NCBI GenBank assembly: GCA_030437565.1
Contig: CP129291.1
Span: 1,674,001 to 1,738,000, forward strand
DNA length: 64,000 nt
Direction: 5' to 3'
Origin: Terrilactibacillus sp. S3-3
Lineage (GTDB): Bacteria > Bacillota > Bacilli > Bacillales > Sporolactobacillaceae
Shown: piece by piece, positions 19,483 through 30,175 of the stretch
How positions within the stretch are numbered: the first letter of the stretch is position 1
Layout of the letters: each line of letters begins with the position of its first letter
The notes under the pieces: generated by a model
Databases searched by the model: none
What the model was told of the DNA's origin: nothing
The model's input: only the letters and a program-made list of their open reading frames with translations
Program-made: the position numbers and the translations under genes

Positions 19483-20981
19483 ATCTTGAAAAAAAATTAT
19501 ATGAGAAGTTCGGTTATACGTCTTTTCGTCCCGGCCAGAAAGAGATCATTCAAATGGTTCTGAACGGGCGCGATGTGTTTGCGATGATGCCGACAGGGAG
19601 CGGCAAGTCGATTTGCTACCAGCTTCCGGGCTGCATCGCCCGGACTTGTCCTGATTGTGTCGCCGCTCATTTCTTTAATGGAAGATCAATGTACATCACT
19701 TAGGCGCTTGGGAGAAAAAAATGCCTTTGCCTTGAACAGCTTTCTGTCTCCCCGTGAAAAAGCTTTTGTACTTGATCGTTTACATGATGTCCGTTTTTTA
19801 TTTATTTCACCGGAAATGCTGCAAAAGCCGGCCATTATAAATCGGTTAAAAAAGATCCATGTTTCGCTGTTTGTCGTTGATGAGGCCCATTGCATTTCTG
19901 AGTGGGGTCACGAATTTCGGCCTGACTACATGAGACTTGCCGCGATCAGAAAAAAGCTCGGGTCGCCTCCATGCCTGGCGCTGACGGCAACCGCAGATGA
20001 CTTGGTTCGCAGGGATATTATTCGTTATCTGGATATACCGGAATGCTACCGGCTGGTCCAGAGTGTTGATCGAAAAAATATTGCATTAATGGTCAAAAAA
20101 GTGGGCAGCAATGAAGAAAAAATCGACGTTTTGACGATATAATTAGTAGCGTGGAACTGCCCGGCTTGATTTATTGTGCAAGCCGTGAATGGACCGAGAA
20201 ATTAACGGAACTTATCCGGGAGCGCCTGCCGCTTAAAGCAGCTTTTTATCATGGCGGTGTGTCCAGCGAGGATCGGTTAAAGATTCAGCGCCAGTTTCTT
20301 GACGACGAGTTGGATGTGCTGTGCTGTACCAATGCATTTGGCATGGGGATCAATAAACCAAATATTCGGCTTATCGTTCATTTCCATTATCCAAAGCATT
20401 TGAACGCATACTTGCAGGAAATCGGACGTGCCGGACGTGACGGAGAGAAGAGCCTGGCGATCATGCTGTACATGGAGAGTGATGATCGCATCCCTCTATC
20501 CCTGATTGAAAAAGAATATCCTTCAGAACAGCTGCTCGGCACGATTTTAAAGCGCCTGGATCGCGAAGAGGTGCCGCTCGAACGGGAGCGGGTGATGGCG
20601 CTCATGTACGAAGAAGGAGCAGGGGAAACAGCCACGCGTTTTCTTTGGGAACAATTGACCCGGGAAAAGAGCAGGCTAATGACTGTTCCATACATCGCTT
20701 TATTTTCAAAATGCAGGAATCTGATTAAGGAAAGACGAAACCGGCAATTGGCTGATTTGAGCCAGATGAGGGAGTGGATTCGGGAAAAGGGATGCCGGCG
20801 AGCGGCAATCTTGAAATTTTTTAATGAACCCATTCAGGCCTCCCCTGTTTTATGCTGTGATGCTTGCGGTGTGGAGCCGGCAGATTTCGCACGGAAAAAC
20901 GGCTCTCTCGAACAGCCTGGATATCATTCCGCGCAATCGTGGGAAGAAGTGCTCAAACAGTTGTTGATTGCTGATAAATAA
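19479..20981 (+). CDS. recQ: ATP-dependent DNA helicase RecQ (short form)
   Basis: About 500 residues. Walker A PTGSGKS at residues 38-44, the DEAH box (VVDEAHCISEWGH), motif VI (QEIGRAGRDG) and a C-terminal zinc-binding region with CCDACG. It lacks a long HRDC tail, as YpbC-type RecQ does. Unwinds 3'-5' in recombination and fork repair. Frame breaks occur near 19648 (extra C) and 20134 (missing T). Confidence 0.93.
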
Positions 20982-21121
20982 CAATCATTTATTTAAGAAA
21001 AATATGAGCAGCCGGCAATTGAGAAGGTGGAAAACGAACGGGAATCAAGGCGCCGACATGACACCGCCAGTCTTTGCAAAAGTCTCTGACACCTTCATTC
21101 CCGAAGAAAGGAAAGTCAGTG

Positions 21122-21727
21122 GTGAATGAAAACAATTGCAGCAATTATCGGATCGGGATGTCATCCGTTCTTTGTACCTTTCTCAAGGGATTATTCTTGT
21201 TACGGCTGTTTTTTGCTTTGTCTATTTGCCAAAGAGCGCCGCGGCATTCAGCCGCCTGTGGCAGATCGATTTTGCAAAAATTGTCGGTCTCGGTTTTTTT
21301 TCAGCATTGATCATTGTATTATTGGAAAGCATTATTGATCGAATTGTTCCGGAAAAATGGACGGATGACGGCGGAACCAATGCCCGCGTGTTTCAGGCTC
21401 TGAGTTATCCGCATATCCTTTTGGCAATGGCCGTGGTGGCGCTGTCGGAAGAATTGTTGTTTCGCGGCGCGATTCAGACGCAGTTCGGATTTGTTATTGC
21501 CAGTCTTGTTTTTGCAGTCGTTCATGTTCGCTATTTGAAAAAGCCTCTGTTGTTTATCTCGGCGTGCGCCATCGGCTTTTATCTGGGATGGCTTTTTATG
21601 ATCGGCAAAAGTTTGCTCGTGGGTAACGGCGCATTACACAATGGATGTTTGTCTTGGCATAATCTTGAAACGCCAACTTGAAAAAAAGAGGAGAGTGGCC
21701 GATGAAACAAGAAAAAAAGACGGCTGA
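21122..21727 (+). CDS. ypbD: CPBP family intramembrane metalloprotease (YpbD-like)
   Basis: Membrane protein of about 200 residues with the CPBP (CAAX protease/bacteriocin-processing) motifs: EELLFRGAIQ, FAVVHVRYL and a third HYTMD motif. The substrate is unknown. GTG at 21122 follows GAAAGGAAA. One T is missing near 21134 and one G is extra near 21621, which moves the HYTMD motif out of frame. Overlaps the next small gene. Confidence 0.83.
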
Positions 21728-21992
21728 GGACAAAACGGTCGGATCTTTTCCGCCAAGACGGGTCGTTCATGATAAGAAAAGGCGCAAGAGAAGGGGCAGG
21801 CACAGAATGAAAGCTGAAGTGCTGCCGGAGAGAGAGGAGTGCGGCGAAACGGAAGAGGAGGCCTATGAAAGCAGCGGTCGCTTGGGAAAAAGAAAACGGC
21901 AGCGTCCGCTTGTTTTCGCCGGCCTGATTGTCTGGCTGTTTCTCCTGCTGGAAGGTTTGCTCCTGCTTGGCGTGATTGAATTTTATCTTTAA
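21702..21992 (+). CDS. Small basic protein with C-terminal membrane helix
   Basis: Intact 96-residue protein: a charged, very basic N-terminal two-thirds (KKRRKRRGRHR around residues 25-35, then an acidic stretch) and one hydrophobic helix at residues about 70-94 that ends the protein. It sits where B. subtilis has ypbE, a longer LysM-domain membrane protein; no LysM part follows here. The ribosome site GAGGAGA supports ATG 21702. Function unknown. Confidence 0.65.
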   Translation: MKQEKKTAEDKTVGSFPPRRVVHDKKRRKRRGRHRMKAEVLPEREECGETEEEAYESSGRLGKRKRQRPLVFAGLIVWLFLLLEGLLLLGVIEFYL

Positions 21993-22057
21993 GGCTCTCC
22001 TGTAGTCCTAAAATGGTCCCTCTTTTCATAATTTTAAAAAGGGGAGGGGTGGTCCAC

Positions 22058-22504
22058 TTGACGCTGGAGGAATTGCGAGACAATGATCAGATTACGAACA
22101 TGATGTACGACATTCTCGTTCAATTGATCGAGCGGCGGGAGTTGGAGAAAAGCTGCAAACGAAGGCGGATGCAATGCGGCTTATTGTTCATCGCCAGTGT
22201 GGCCGGATTTGTTTTGTATGTTTGTTTTGTCAAGCTGCCGCACATCGCTCAAGTTTATCATTTTAAACAGATAGCAGCGGATCCGGTTATTTGGTTTTTC
22301 GGCGGAATGAGCATTGTGATGGCGATTATCTGGATTGACATCAAGGCCAAGTATGATGAAGCAGATGATGATTACGATGATTTGCGAAAAGAAGTGATCG
22401 ATCGGGCCGATGAATTGTGGTATCAAGAGCTTAACAGGAGCAGGAGGTATGAAACATTGCAATTTCTACTTAAAGAAAAAGGCATCAATCTTTTCTATAA
22501 ATAA
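22058..22504 (+). CDS. ypbF: YpbF family protein (DUF2663)
   Basis: Intact protein of about 148 residues with two central membrane helices (around residues 45-65 and 82-100) flanked by charged regions (DDDYDDLRKEV). It matches YpbF by position and layout; role unknown. The TTG at 22058 has GGGGAGGGG upstream. Confidence 0.78.
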   Translation: MTLEELRDNDQITNMMYDILVQLIERRELEKSCKRRRMQCGLLFIASVAGFVLYVCFVKLPHIAQVYHFKQIAADPVIWFFGGMSIVMAIIWIDIKAKYDEADDDYDDLRKEVIDRADELWYQELNRSRRYETLQFLLKEKGINLFYK

Positions 22505-22505
22505 A

Positions 22506-22556
22506 AGCATCCCCGCAGCACTTTAACCTTTAAAGTGCCCGGGGGTGCTCTTTTTC
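22506..22556 (+). terminator. Terminator after ypbF
   Basis: A long hairpin (left arm 22506-22524, right arm about 22529-22550, with a small bulge) followed by five T. Confidence 0.85.
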
Positions 22557-22561
22557 GAAAA

Positions 22562-23134
22562 TTAAAAGTATTTCTTTTTTCCCTGTTCTTCCTTAAGAAT
22601 CTCAACGGCTTCAAGAAATCAAGAAAGCTGTGAATGGACAATTTCCCGTTCTCTGAGAAAACTGAGTGACTCATTCAAAAAGGGATCGTCGGACAAATTG
22701 ATAATCCATTGATAGGTTGCCCGGGCCTTCTCTTCTGCAGCGATGTCTTCATATAAGTCGGCGATCGGGTCGCCTTTTGCCTGAATGTAAGAAGTAGTGA
22801 AACCTTCCCCGCTCGCGTTCTCATAATAAAGCGCTTTGTCATGGCTGGCATAGTGACCGCCCAGCCCGGCCGCTTCCATTTGTTCGGGGGTGGCGTCTTT
22901 CGTCAGCTTATAAACCATCGCCGCAATCATTTCGAGGTGAGCAAGTTCTTCCGTTCCGATATCATTTAAAAGGCCGATGACGCGATCGGGAATCGTGTAA
23001 CGCTGATTGAGGTAACGAAGTGCTGCAGCAAGCTCGCCGTCCGCTCCTCCGTATTGTTCGATTAAGAATTTGGCCAGCTTTGGGTTACAGGTGCTGACTT
23101 TAACGGGGTATAGCATTTTTTTTTCGTATACCAC
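22562..23134 (-). CDS. cotJC: Spore coat peptide assembly protein CotJC
   Basis: Manganese-catalase-like coat protein, about 190 residues, with ELAHLEMIAAMVYKLT and DIAAEEKARATYQW holding the metal-ligand Glu and His residues. Reading as given stops at 22619 after REREIVHSQ; the normal tail (FLEAVEILKEEQ) follows in the same frame after a TGA. The stop lies in a tandem TTTCTTGA TTTCTTGA repeat, suggesting a small duplication. Starts with GTG. Last gene of the cotJ operon, made in the mother cell. Confidence 0.92.
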
Positions 23135-23189
23135 ACACAGTCCTCCTCAGCTCCTTTGCTTGACTTTTTTGCCCGATGGCCTTGATTAT

Positions 23190-23459
23190 TCAGGCTTGCC
23201 AAGGCCATGGCGTTTGGCTCCATTTCCATGGGTGGGATGAATAACTGTGCCCAAATTCTCTTAGAGGACCGTATTTGCCTTCAAATTGCGAGCGCAGTGC
23301 TTTGCTTTTCTTAGCGAGCGAATTAAACTGTTTCAGCGCCTCAAGATCATCTGGATGTGTATCCAGATAGAGCGTAAGTTCAACAAGCGTAAAATCGACC
23401 GCTTGAAGGGCTTCAAGCTCAGAGTAGTAGTCCTGGGGCAAAGCATTCTCTTTTGCCAA
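23190..23459 (-). CDS. cotJB: Spore coat protein CotJB
   Basis: About 89 residues with QAVDFTLVELTLYLDTHP and a C-terminal WKWSQTPWPWQA, the CotJB signature. The TTG at 23459 (LAKENALPQDYY) is favoured because AGAGGAG lies upstream; ATG 23477 is possible. Lies between cotJA and cotJC. Its coat role is known only from the operon. Confidence 0.9.
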   Translation of the reverse strand: MAKENALPQDYYSELEALQAVDFTLVELTLYLDTHPDDLEALKQFNSLAKKSKALRSQFEGKYGPLREFGHSYSSHPWKWSQTPWPWQA

Positions 23460-23473
23460 AGCTGTCACTCCTC

Positions 23474-23695
23474 TCATTTTGTTTCTTTATACGATCTGTA
23501 TGGACTGGTGTAGGGGGTAAAAAGGGCGGGCCAGAGCGTTCCGTGTCTTAGGGCATCCAGCGGTGAAAATTGTTCCAGGCCGGCCGGCTGAAAGCCTAAG
23601 TAAAGATGGGCGGGGGTTTCATAAGTTGCCCCAAGCGGCGGGCAGGGGTCAAAGGGGCTGACGTAAGGCTGGTAGGATTTGCGAAAAGTCGGCAT
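23474..23695 (-). CDS. cotJA: Spore coat associated protein CotJA
   Basis: Intact 73-residue proline- and tyrosine-rich protein with YVSPFDPCPPLG, HLYLGFQPAGLEQFSP and GTLWPALFTPY, typical of CotJA. First gene of cotJABC. A good ribosome site (AGAAGGTGG) precedes the ATG. A sigma E promoter is expected upstream; CATATAAC (23741-23748 on the reverse strand) could be its -10, without a clear -35. Confidence 0.92.
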   Translation of the reverse strand: MPTFRKSYQPYVSPFDPCPPLGATYETPAHLYLGFQPAGLEQFSPLDALRHGTLWPALFTPYTSPYRSYKETK

Positions 23696-23977
23696 TTATC
23701 CACCTTCTTTCTCGATAAATAATTTTTTTTCTCATCGTTCTTGTTATATGTTTGCATAACTTGTCAAAGAACAATTTGTCAAAAGGTACCAACTGATAAC
23801 AGCCCCTAAAAGGAAAAGAATTTTCGAAAAAAGAAAAAGGAATGTGCTTTATTTTATGGAATATTACGATTGAACGGATACGAATAACGGGGTTCAAAGA
23901 CGTTTTCCAGGGAGGTGATAGTTTTTTCCTAATTAAAGGAGATGATCGGCGTTTAAAGTTGTCGGGGAGGATTCTTT

Positions 23978-24774
23978 TTGGAACTGTTCATCATTTTAGC
24001 GGTTTTGGCTGCAAGTGCTTTAATTTGTCTGTTAATGATTATATACATGTATATTGAGGCTCATTTGAACCGTTTGCTGTCTTATGAATTAAATATTGAA
24101 GGATTGCCGGCTGCCTTTGAGAAGGTCGTGATTTTTTTCTTTATTTCAGATATTCATCGCCGAAAAATATCGGACAGGCTGCTGTCGGAATTAAAAATGA
24201 AGCCGGATCTTGTGATCATTGGCGGTGATTTAACTGAAGAAGGCGTGCCTTTTCAAAGAGTGGAAAATAACGTCAAAAAATTAGCGGAACTAGGCCCAAC
24301 CTGTTTTGTTTGGGGGAATCATGATCTTCAAGTCGATCGGGATGAATTGACGAAAGTCCTGCTCAAATACGGCGTCAGGATTTTGGATAATGACACCTAT
24401 ATTCTTTCCAGGGGCGATGCGCTTTTTAATATTGTCGGTGTCAGCGATGTGGCGAATGAACAGGATGATTTGAAAAGGGCGCTGGCCAAAAGTGCCCCGG
24501 GTATATACCCTCGATTTTGATCAGCCATAATCCTGATATTAAATACAAATTAAATAAGACCCACAATATAGCTTATACGGTCAGCGGGCATACACACGGC
24601 GGACAAATCCGTATGTTTGGTTTCGGTATTCGCGAAGCCGGAGGGGTAAAAAAGCATCCATTTGGAACACTAATCATAAGCAACGGTTACGGGACCACCC
24701 AATTTCCTTTTCGTCTTGCCGCGAGACCGGATGCGCTTGTCCTCGTATTAAAAAGATCTAAGGATAGTCCTTAG
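23978..24774 (+). CDS. ypbG: Metallophosphoesterase (YpbG-like)
   Basis: About 265 residues: N-terminal membrane helix (residues about 3-28), then a calcineurin-like phosphoesterase domain with SDIHRR, GGDLTEEG, WGNHDLQ and SGHTHGGQIRM supplying the metal ligands. The substrate is unknown. TTG 23978 follows GGGGAGG. The frame breaks near 24500 (one base missing) before SILISHNPD. Confidence 0.87.
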
Positions 24775-24976
24775 GCATAAAAAGTTGTATATTGGGGGGG
24801 CTTCGTTGTATACTACATTAAAGCAGGGCTTGGACCAGCCGCAGGCAGAATCGGGCATGAGGCAAAGGACGGCTTTGCCTGAAAATAAGCCCTTTTGCAA
24901 CGCAGCAAGACACAGAATATCAGGGCGGAGCATATAGTATAGAAAGATTTTGCTGGATGGTAAGGAGGACGATACG

Positions 24977-25597
24977 ATGCGGTTGGAGCGTTTGAATGGC
25001 GATAAGATAAAAATCTTTTTGACATTCGATGATCTTAAAGAACGTGGGATCTCCAAGGAAGATATGTGGCATGATTTGCCGAGGGTGGAGCAGCTATTTC
25101 GCGATATGATCATGGAAGCGGACGACGAACTCGGTTTTCAAGCGGATGGCCCAATCGATGTTGAAGTGTTTTCCTTACCTGCACAAGGAATGGTTGTCAT
25201 CGTGTCGAAATCGATGGATCACGATGACTTTGAAGAAAATGACAACTACATTGAAATGCAAGTGACACTTGATGAAAGCAATGATATCCTTTATCAATTT
25301 AATGATATTGATGATGTGATTGCGCTTTCTCAAAGTTTGCATGACATGGGAGTGACATGCGGAGCGTTATATTTATTTGAAGGCAAATATTATTTGAGCG
25401 TCGATGATGAAGACGTTTCACTTGATATTGATATATTGGTTGCCATTTTAGCTGAGTTTGGAAATACATCGACGATTACCGTTCACAGGCTCAAAGAATA
25501 CGGCAAGTGTTTGATCGACAAAGAAGCAGTCGGAGAAGTATACCGCCATTTTATTGAAAAACCTCACATGATTAAGGTGAGTTTTTTTTTTTTATAA
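24977..25597 (+). CDS. mecB: Adapter protein MecA 2 (MecB/YpbH)
   Basis: Intact protein of about 206 residues that begins MRLERLNGDKIKIFLTFDDL, the MecA/YpbH N-terminal substrate-binding domain, with a C-terminal ClpC-binding domain. MecA paralogues bring targets to the ClpCP protease; the YpbH paralogue is also linked to competence and sporulation. AAGGAGG precedes the ATG. The C-terminal codons run into a T-rich hairpin, so the last few residues are uncertain. Confidence 0.9.
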   Translation: MRLERLNGDKIKIFLTFDDLKERGISKEDMWHDLPRVEQLFRDMIMEADDELGFQADGPIDVEVFSLPAQGMVVIVSKSMDHDDFEENDNYIEMQVTLDESNDILYQFNDIDDVIALSQSLHDMGVTCGALYLFEGKYYLSVDDEDVSLDIDILVAILAEFGNTSTITVHRLKEYGKCLIDKEAVGEVYRHFIEKPHMIKVSFFFL

Positions 25598-25622
25598 AAA
25601 TGTTTTTTAGGGAAGAAAGCAT

Positions 25623-25663
25623 GGGTGATCCCTCGCCGATCACCTTTTTTTTTTTTTTTTTTT
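25623..25663 (+). terminator. Terminator after mecB with very long T tract
   Basis: GGTGATC pairs with GATCACC around a 7-nt loop, followed by 19 consecutive T. A weaker CTCAC/GTGAG hairpin with T-run lies just before, at the end of mecB. Confidence 0.9.
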
Positions 25664-25891
25664 CGATACTATACTTATGAAGCGAGCCATCGATTTATAA
25701 CCGATGGTATCAAAGTGATCATTCTGGAGATCGGGATTAGTACCAGGAGTGTTATTCATCACGATTCCGGGCGAATATTTTTTTTTTTATCTGGGTCTAT
25801 GGCAAATGAATAAAAAGACGTATACTAGTAAAGCATTAGGCAATCAAAAAAGACTGTATGATACAGAGAAGTCAATAATAGGAGGGCTACA

Positions 25892-27259
25892 ATGGGCGCG
25901 AATAGCAGTTCGGATAAGCAACAAACCGCAAAAGAAAATTTAGACGTACTTAAGTCTACACAAACTATTATAAAAGAAGCTTTGGGCAAGCTGGGCTATC
26001 CAACGGAAGTATATGAATTGTTGAAAGAACCCCTGCGTCTTTTAACCGTGAGAATCCCGATTCACATGGATGACGGATCAGTTAAAATTTTTAAAGGGTT
26101 CCGTGCACAACATAACGATGCAGTGGGACCGACAAAAGGCGGCGTGCGCTTTCACCCGGATGTGACCGAATCAGAAGTGAAAGCGTTGTCAATATGGATG
26201 AGCCTTAAAGCCGGTATTGTCAATTTACCTTATGGCGGGGGAAAAGGCGGCATCATTTGTGATCCTAGAGAAATGTCATTCAGGGAACTGGAAAACTTGA
26301 GCCGCGGGTATGTCAGAGCGATCAGTCAAATTGTGGGGCCGACAAAAGACATTCCGGCACCCGATGTGTTTACCAACTCACAAATTATGGCATGGATGAT
26401 GGATGAATATAGCAGAATAAGAGAATTTGATTCGCCTGGATTTATCACCGGGAAACCCGTTGTGCTTGGCGGTTCATACGGACGTGAATCGGCAACGGCT
26501 AAAGGGGTAACCATCTGTATCCGTGAGGCGGCCAAAAAACGCGGCATCGATTTGAAAAATGCGCGTGTCATTGTACAAGGCTTTGGCAATGCCGGAAGTT
26601 TTTTAGCAAAATTCCTGCATGAATCCGGGCGAAAAGTTATCGGTATTTCGGATGCATATGGCGCTCTCTACAATCCTGATGGACTGGATATCGATTATTT
26701 GCTTGATCGCCGAGACAGCTTTGGCACCGTGACGAAACTTTTCAAAAATACGATTACCAATAAAGAACTTTTGGAACGGGACTGCGACATTTTGGTTCCT
26801 GCCGCAATTGAAAATCAAATAACTGAAGAAAATGCTGCCAATATTAAAGCGGGCATTGTCGTTGAAGCGGCCAATGGGCCAACGACTTTGGAAGCAACAA
26901 AGATTTTGACAAAACGCGGCATTCTGCTTGTTCCCGATGTTCTGGCAAGCGCCGGCGGCGTCACCGTCTCTTATTTTGAATGGGTGCAAAACAATCAAGG
27001 GTTGTACTGGACGGAAGAAGAAGTCGAAGCACGGCTCGAAAGAGTGCTCGTTGATGCCTTCAATAATGTCTATCAAACGGCTCAAAGCCGCAAGGTGAAT
27101 ATGCGTCTTGCAGCTTATATGGTCGGCGTCCGCGCAAAATGGCTGAAGCATCAAGATTCAGAGGCTGGATCTAAGAAACTATTTGAAGACGAAAAAAATT
27201 TGAACGGGTTAGTTGCAAAAAAGCAAAACTTTTTCTATGATCAGGAAGTGACCGGCTAA
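25892..27259 (+). CDS. gudB: NAD-specific glutamate dehydrogenase GudB/RocG
   Basis: Oxidative deamination of glutamate to 2-oxoglutarate. It has the catalytic-lysine motif [10 protein letters not shown] (Lys118) and the GFGNAGSF dinucleotide-binding loop. AGGAGGG precedes the ATG. As written the frame runs 455 residues; near 27131 CGCGC has one GC too many. Without it the usual tail [13 protein letters not shown] ends at 27174, giving about 427 residues, the family norm. So the last 30 or so residues are probably not real. Confidence 0.95.
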   Translation: MGANSSSDKQQTAKENLDVLKSTQTIIKEALGKLGYPTEVYELLKEPLRLLTVRIPIHMDDGSVKIFKGFRAQHNDAVGPTKGGVRFHPDVTESEVKALSIWMSLKAGIVNLPYGGGKGGIICDPREMSFRELENLSRGYVRAISQIVGPTKDIPAPDVFTNSQIMAWMMDEYSRIREFDSPGFITGKPVVLGGSYGRESATAKGVTICIREAAKKRGIDLKNARVIVQGFGNAGSFLAKFLHESGRKVIGISDAYGALYNPDGLDIDYLLDRRDSFGTVTKLFKNTITNKELLERDCDILVPAAIENQITEENAANIKAGIVVEAANGPTTLEATKILTKRGILLVPDVLASAGGVTVSYFEWVQNNQGLYWTEEEVEARLERVLVDAFNNVYQTAQSRKVNMRLAAYMVGVRAKWLKHQDSEAGSKKLFEDEKNLNGLVAKKQNFFYDQEVTG

Positions 27260-27330
27260 GCCGATCCTTGCTACTGGAAAGAGTTTTTTTTTTTTTTACA
27301 TAAACGATGACACAGGGAGTGAACGGGTAC

Positions 27331-28320
27331 GTGAATCAAGAAGACGTGATTATTGTGGGCGCAGGCCCCTGCGGATTATCTGCAGCCATTTATTTGCAAA
27401 AAGAAGGATACAATCCCCTGGTGTTAGAAAAAGGCAATATCGTTCAATCTATTTTTCGTTATCCTACACATCAACAGTTTTTCAGTTCCAGCGATAAGCT
27501 GGAAATTGGTGAGATGCCGTTTGTCATTGAAGACAGAAAACCGAAACGGAATCAGGCTCTCGCTTATTACCGCGAGGTTGTTAAGCGAAACGGCATTCGC
27601 GTTCACGGTTTTGAACAGGTAACCGGAATCGTGAAGAAGAGGATGAAAGCGGATTTTTAATTACAACCGGGCGGACAATCAAACAGGGCGTGGGGCGTTA
27701 CGAGGCACGTTATGTGATCATTGCGACCGGTTATTACGATCATCCCAACATGATGAACATTCCGGGTGAGCGCCTGCCGAAAGTATACCATTATTTTAAA
27801 GAGGCGCATCCCTTTTTTGATTGCGATGTTGTGGTGATTGGCGGCAAAAATTCAGCGATCGACACGGCGATGGAGTGCCAAAAGGCCGGTGCCAGAGTAA
27901 CCGTGCTTTATCGCGGCAGCGGTTATTCAAAGAGCATCAAGCCATGGATTTTACCCGAATTTGAATCGCTTGTCAGGCATGGAAAAGTCGCGATGCTTTT
28001 TAATGCAGAAGTAAAAGAAATTGGGGAAGATACCGTTGTTTATTCAAAAAGCGGGCAAGTTTTTGCTATCAAAAATGATATTGTGTTTGCTATGACCGGC
28101 TATCACCCCGATCATTCGTTCTTGCAGCATGGGCGTGAACATTGTGAAAGAGACGGGCTGTCCGGTCTATGATCCAAAGACAATGGAAACAAACGTCCGC
28201 GGCATTTTTATTGCCGGCGTGATTGCGGCCGGTAACGATGCCAATACCATTTTTATTGAAAACGGCCGTTTTCACGGTGAAAATATTGCCCGCGCGATCG
28301 CGCAGAAGGATCGCGCATAG
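27331..28320 (+). CDS. ypdA: Bacillithiol disulfide reductase YpdA/Bdr
   Basis: Flavin oxidoreductase of about 328 residues. FAD-binding GAGPCG near the N-terminus, IRYPTHQQFFSSSDKLEIG-type segment, second dinucleotide fold (VVVIGGKNSAID) and the tail NVRGIFIAGVIAAGNDANTIF. Known YpdA proteins reduce bacillithiol disulfide with NADPH. GTG 27331 gives the family start (NQEDVIIVGAG). Breaks near 27640 (missing A) and 28128. Confidence 0.9.
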
Positions 28321-28348
28321 TCAGTCGGTTGGATAGAGGGGGACAATC

Positions 28349-29313
28349 ATGAAAAAAGTGGTTTTACTGACTACCGGTGGAACAATTGCCAGCAAGCGGA
28401 ACAGTTCCGGAAAACTGGCTTCCGGGGTCATGACCGGCGAAGAACTGGCAGCGTTTTGCGGGCTGCCAAATAACATCAATGTCATCATTGACTCGATTTT
28501 TCAAATTCCAAGCAAGCATATGACATTTGAACGTCTGCTCGCGTTAGAAAGCCGAATCAACACCTATTTTGAGCAGGGCGATGTTGACGGCATTGTGGTC
28601 ACACACGGTACGGATTCTCTGGAGGAGACCGCTTATTTTCTGGATCTGACCGTTCCTTCAGACAAAACTATTGTTGTGACCGGTTCGCAGCACGCAGTGG
28701 AAGAGGCGGGCAGTGATGCGTTCGTAAACTTAAGGGATGCCGTCTTTGCCGCTTGCGACGAAAGTTTGCGGGGAGCCGGGACCGTTGTTGTATTTAATGA
28801 ACGGATTTATCCGGCAAAATATGTTAAAAAGGAACATGCTTCAAATGTTCAAGGGTTTCACGCGTTCGGTTATGGACATTTGGGAATCATCGATAATGAT
28901 GAGATTTATGTCTACCAGAAACCGTGCAGAAGAGAACATTATCCGCTCGTATCCATTCCGCCTAGGGTCGATATTATCAAATCTTATCTGGGTGCCGATG
29001 GCGTATTTGTTCGCGCGGCCTGCGAGGCTGGTGCAAAGGGAATTATTTTAGAAGGAGCCGGCCGGGGGCAAGTCGCTCCCAAGATGGTAGAAGCGATTGC
29101 GGATGCCGCCCGTCAAGGCGTTGCTGTTGTGACACAACGAGCGCGGAGGAAGGGGCGGTCTACCCGACTTATGATTATCGCGGCAGTACGAATGATCTCA
29201 TGCAGCGCGGCGTGATTCTGGGAAAAGATTATGACAGCAAAAAAGCGCGGATTAAGCTGGCGGTTTTACTCGCTTCCGGCTGCAGGGATTTGGCCGCGGC
29301 ATTTCGGTATTAA
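28349..29313 (+). CDS. ansA: L-asparaginase AnsA
   Basis: Type I L-asparaginase of about 321 residues. It has TTGGTIAS (catalytic Thr) near residue 8 and VVTHGTDSLEETAYF with the second Thr and Asp, hydrolysing asparagine to aspartate and ammonia. A GGGGG site precedes the ATG. Near 29133 ACAC has one AC unit too many, after which the normal C-terminus (SAEEGAVYPTYDYRGS) continues in another frame to 29313. Confidence 0.92.
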
Positions 29314-29443
29314 AAAAGTACGGGAATGAATGAAAAAATAGTTACAATGACTCTTTTTTATTTGAAGCGTCTTATTTTTTTTTTGATATTATATATATTA
29401 ATGGTTATATATCAAAATTGAGAATGGTGAAATGAGGATGCCT

Positions 29444-30140
29444 ATGCTGGCTGTCATTTCTGCAGGGATTGCACCGGGCATTGCCCTGCTGTCTTATTTT
29501 TTATTTGCGCGATAAGTACGAAGCGGAACCTGTGGGCATGGTGCTTAAGTGTTTTATTATTGGCGCGCTTCTTGTTTTTCCGGTGATGGTTGTTCAGTAT
29601 GCTTTTTCTTCGGAACACTTGTTTCAGGGCGTTTTGGCAAAAAGCTTTTTAGTTAATGGTTTACTTGAGGAATTTTTCAAATGGTTTATTTTGATATACA
29701 CACGGTTTTTATCATCACGCGGAGTTTAATGAACGATATGACGGGATTGTCTATGCGGTTTCTGTATCGCTCGGTTTTGCATCGATGGAGAACATCTTTT
29801 ATTTGACGGCTTACGGTATTCATTATGCGATCATGCGGGCCATCCTGCCTGTCACAAGCCACGCTCTCTTTTCGGTGTGATCATGGGTTATTACATTGGC
29901 AAAGCAAAATTTTCCGACCATAAGAGGATCACGCTTCTCTTCGCATTTGGCCTGGCGGCGCTGCTTCACGGTATTTATTTTTTTTTCTTCACTTTCAAAC
30001 ATCCTGGATTTACTTGATTGTACCATTTATGGGGTATTTATGGTGGAGCGCACTGAGAAAAGTCAAGCTTGCTCATAGCCAGCATCAAAGCTGGCTTAGA
30101 CAGCGATTTCAAAAGACACATCGAACAGAGCATTGCCTAA
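29444..30140 (+). CDS. prsW: Intramembrane protease PrsW
   Basis: Membrane metalloprotease family that performs site-1 cleavage of anti-sigma RsiW in B. subtilis. Recognised by [32 protein letters not shown], the conserved EEFFKW, ENIFYL and [12 protein letters not shown] segments. ATG 29444 has GAGG upstream. At least four indels (near 29500, 29710, 29865, 29995) break it up. The exact C-terminus is uncertain; a stop at 30138 just before the terminator is preferred. Confidence 0.88.
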
Positions 30141-30142
30141 AT

Positions 30143-30175
30143 AGGCGGCTGATGATCAGCTGCCTGTTTTTTTTT
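30143..30175 (+). terminator. Terminator after prsW
   Basis: AGGCGGCTGAT and ATCAGCTGCCT form a stem with one wobble, followed by nine T. Confidence 0.88.
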
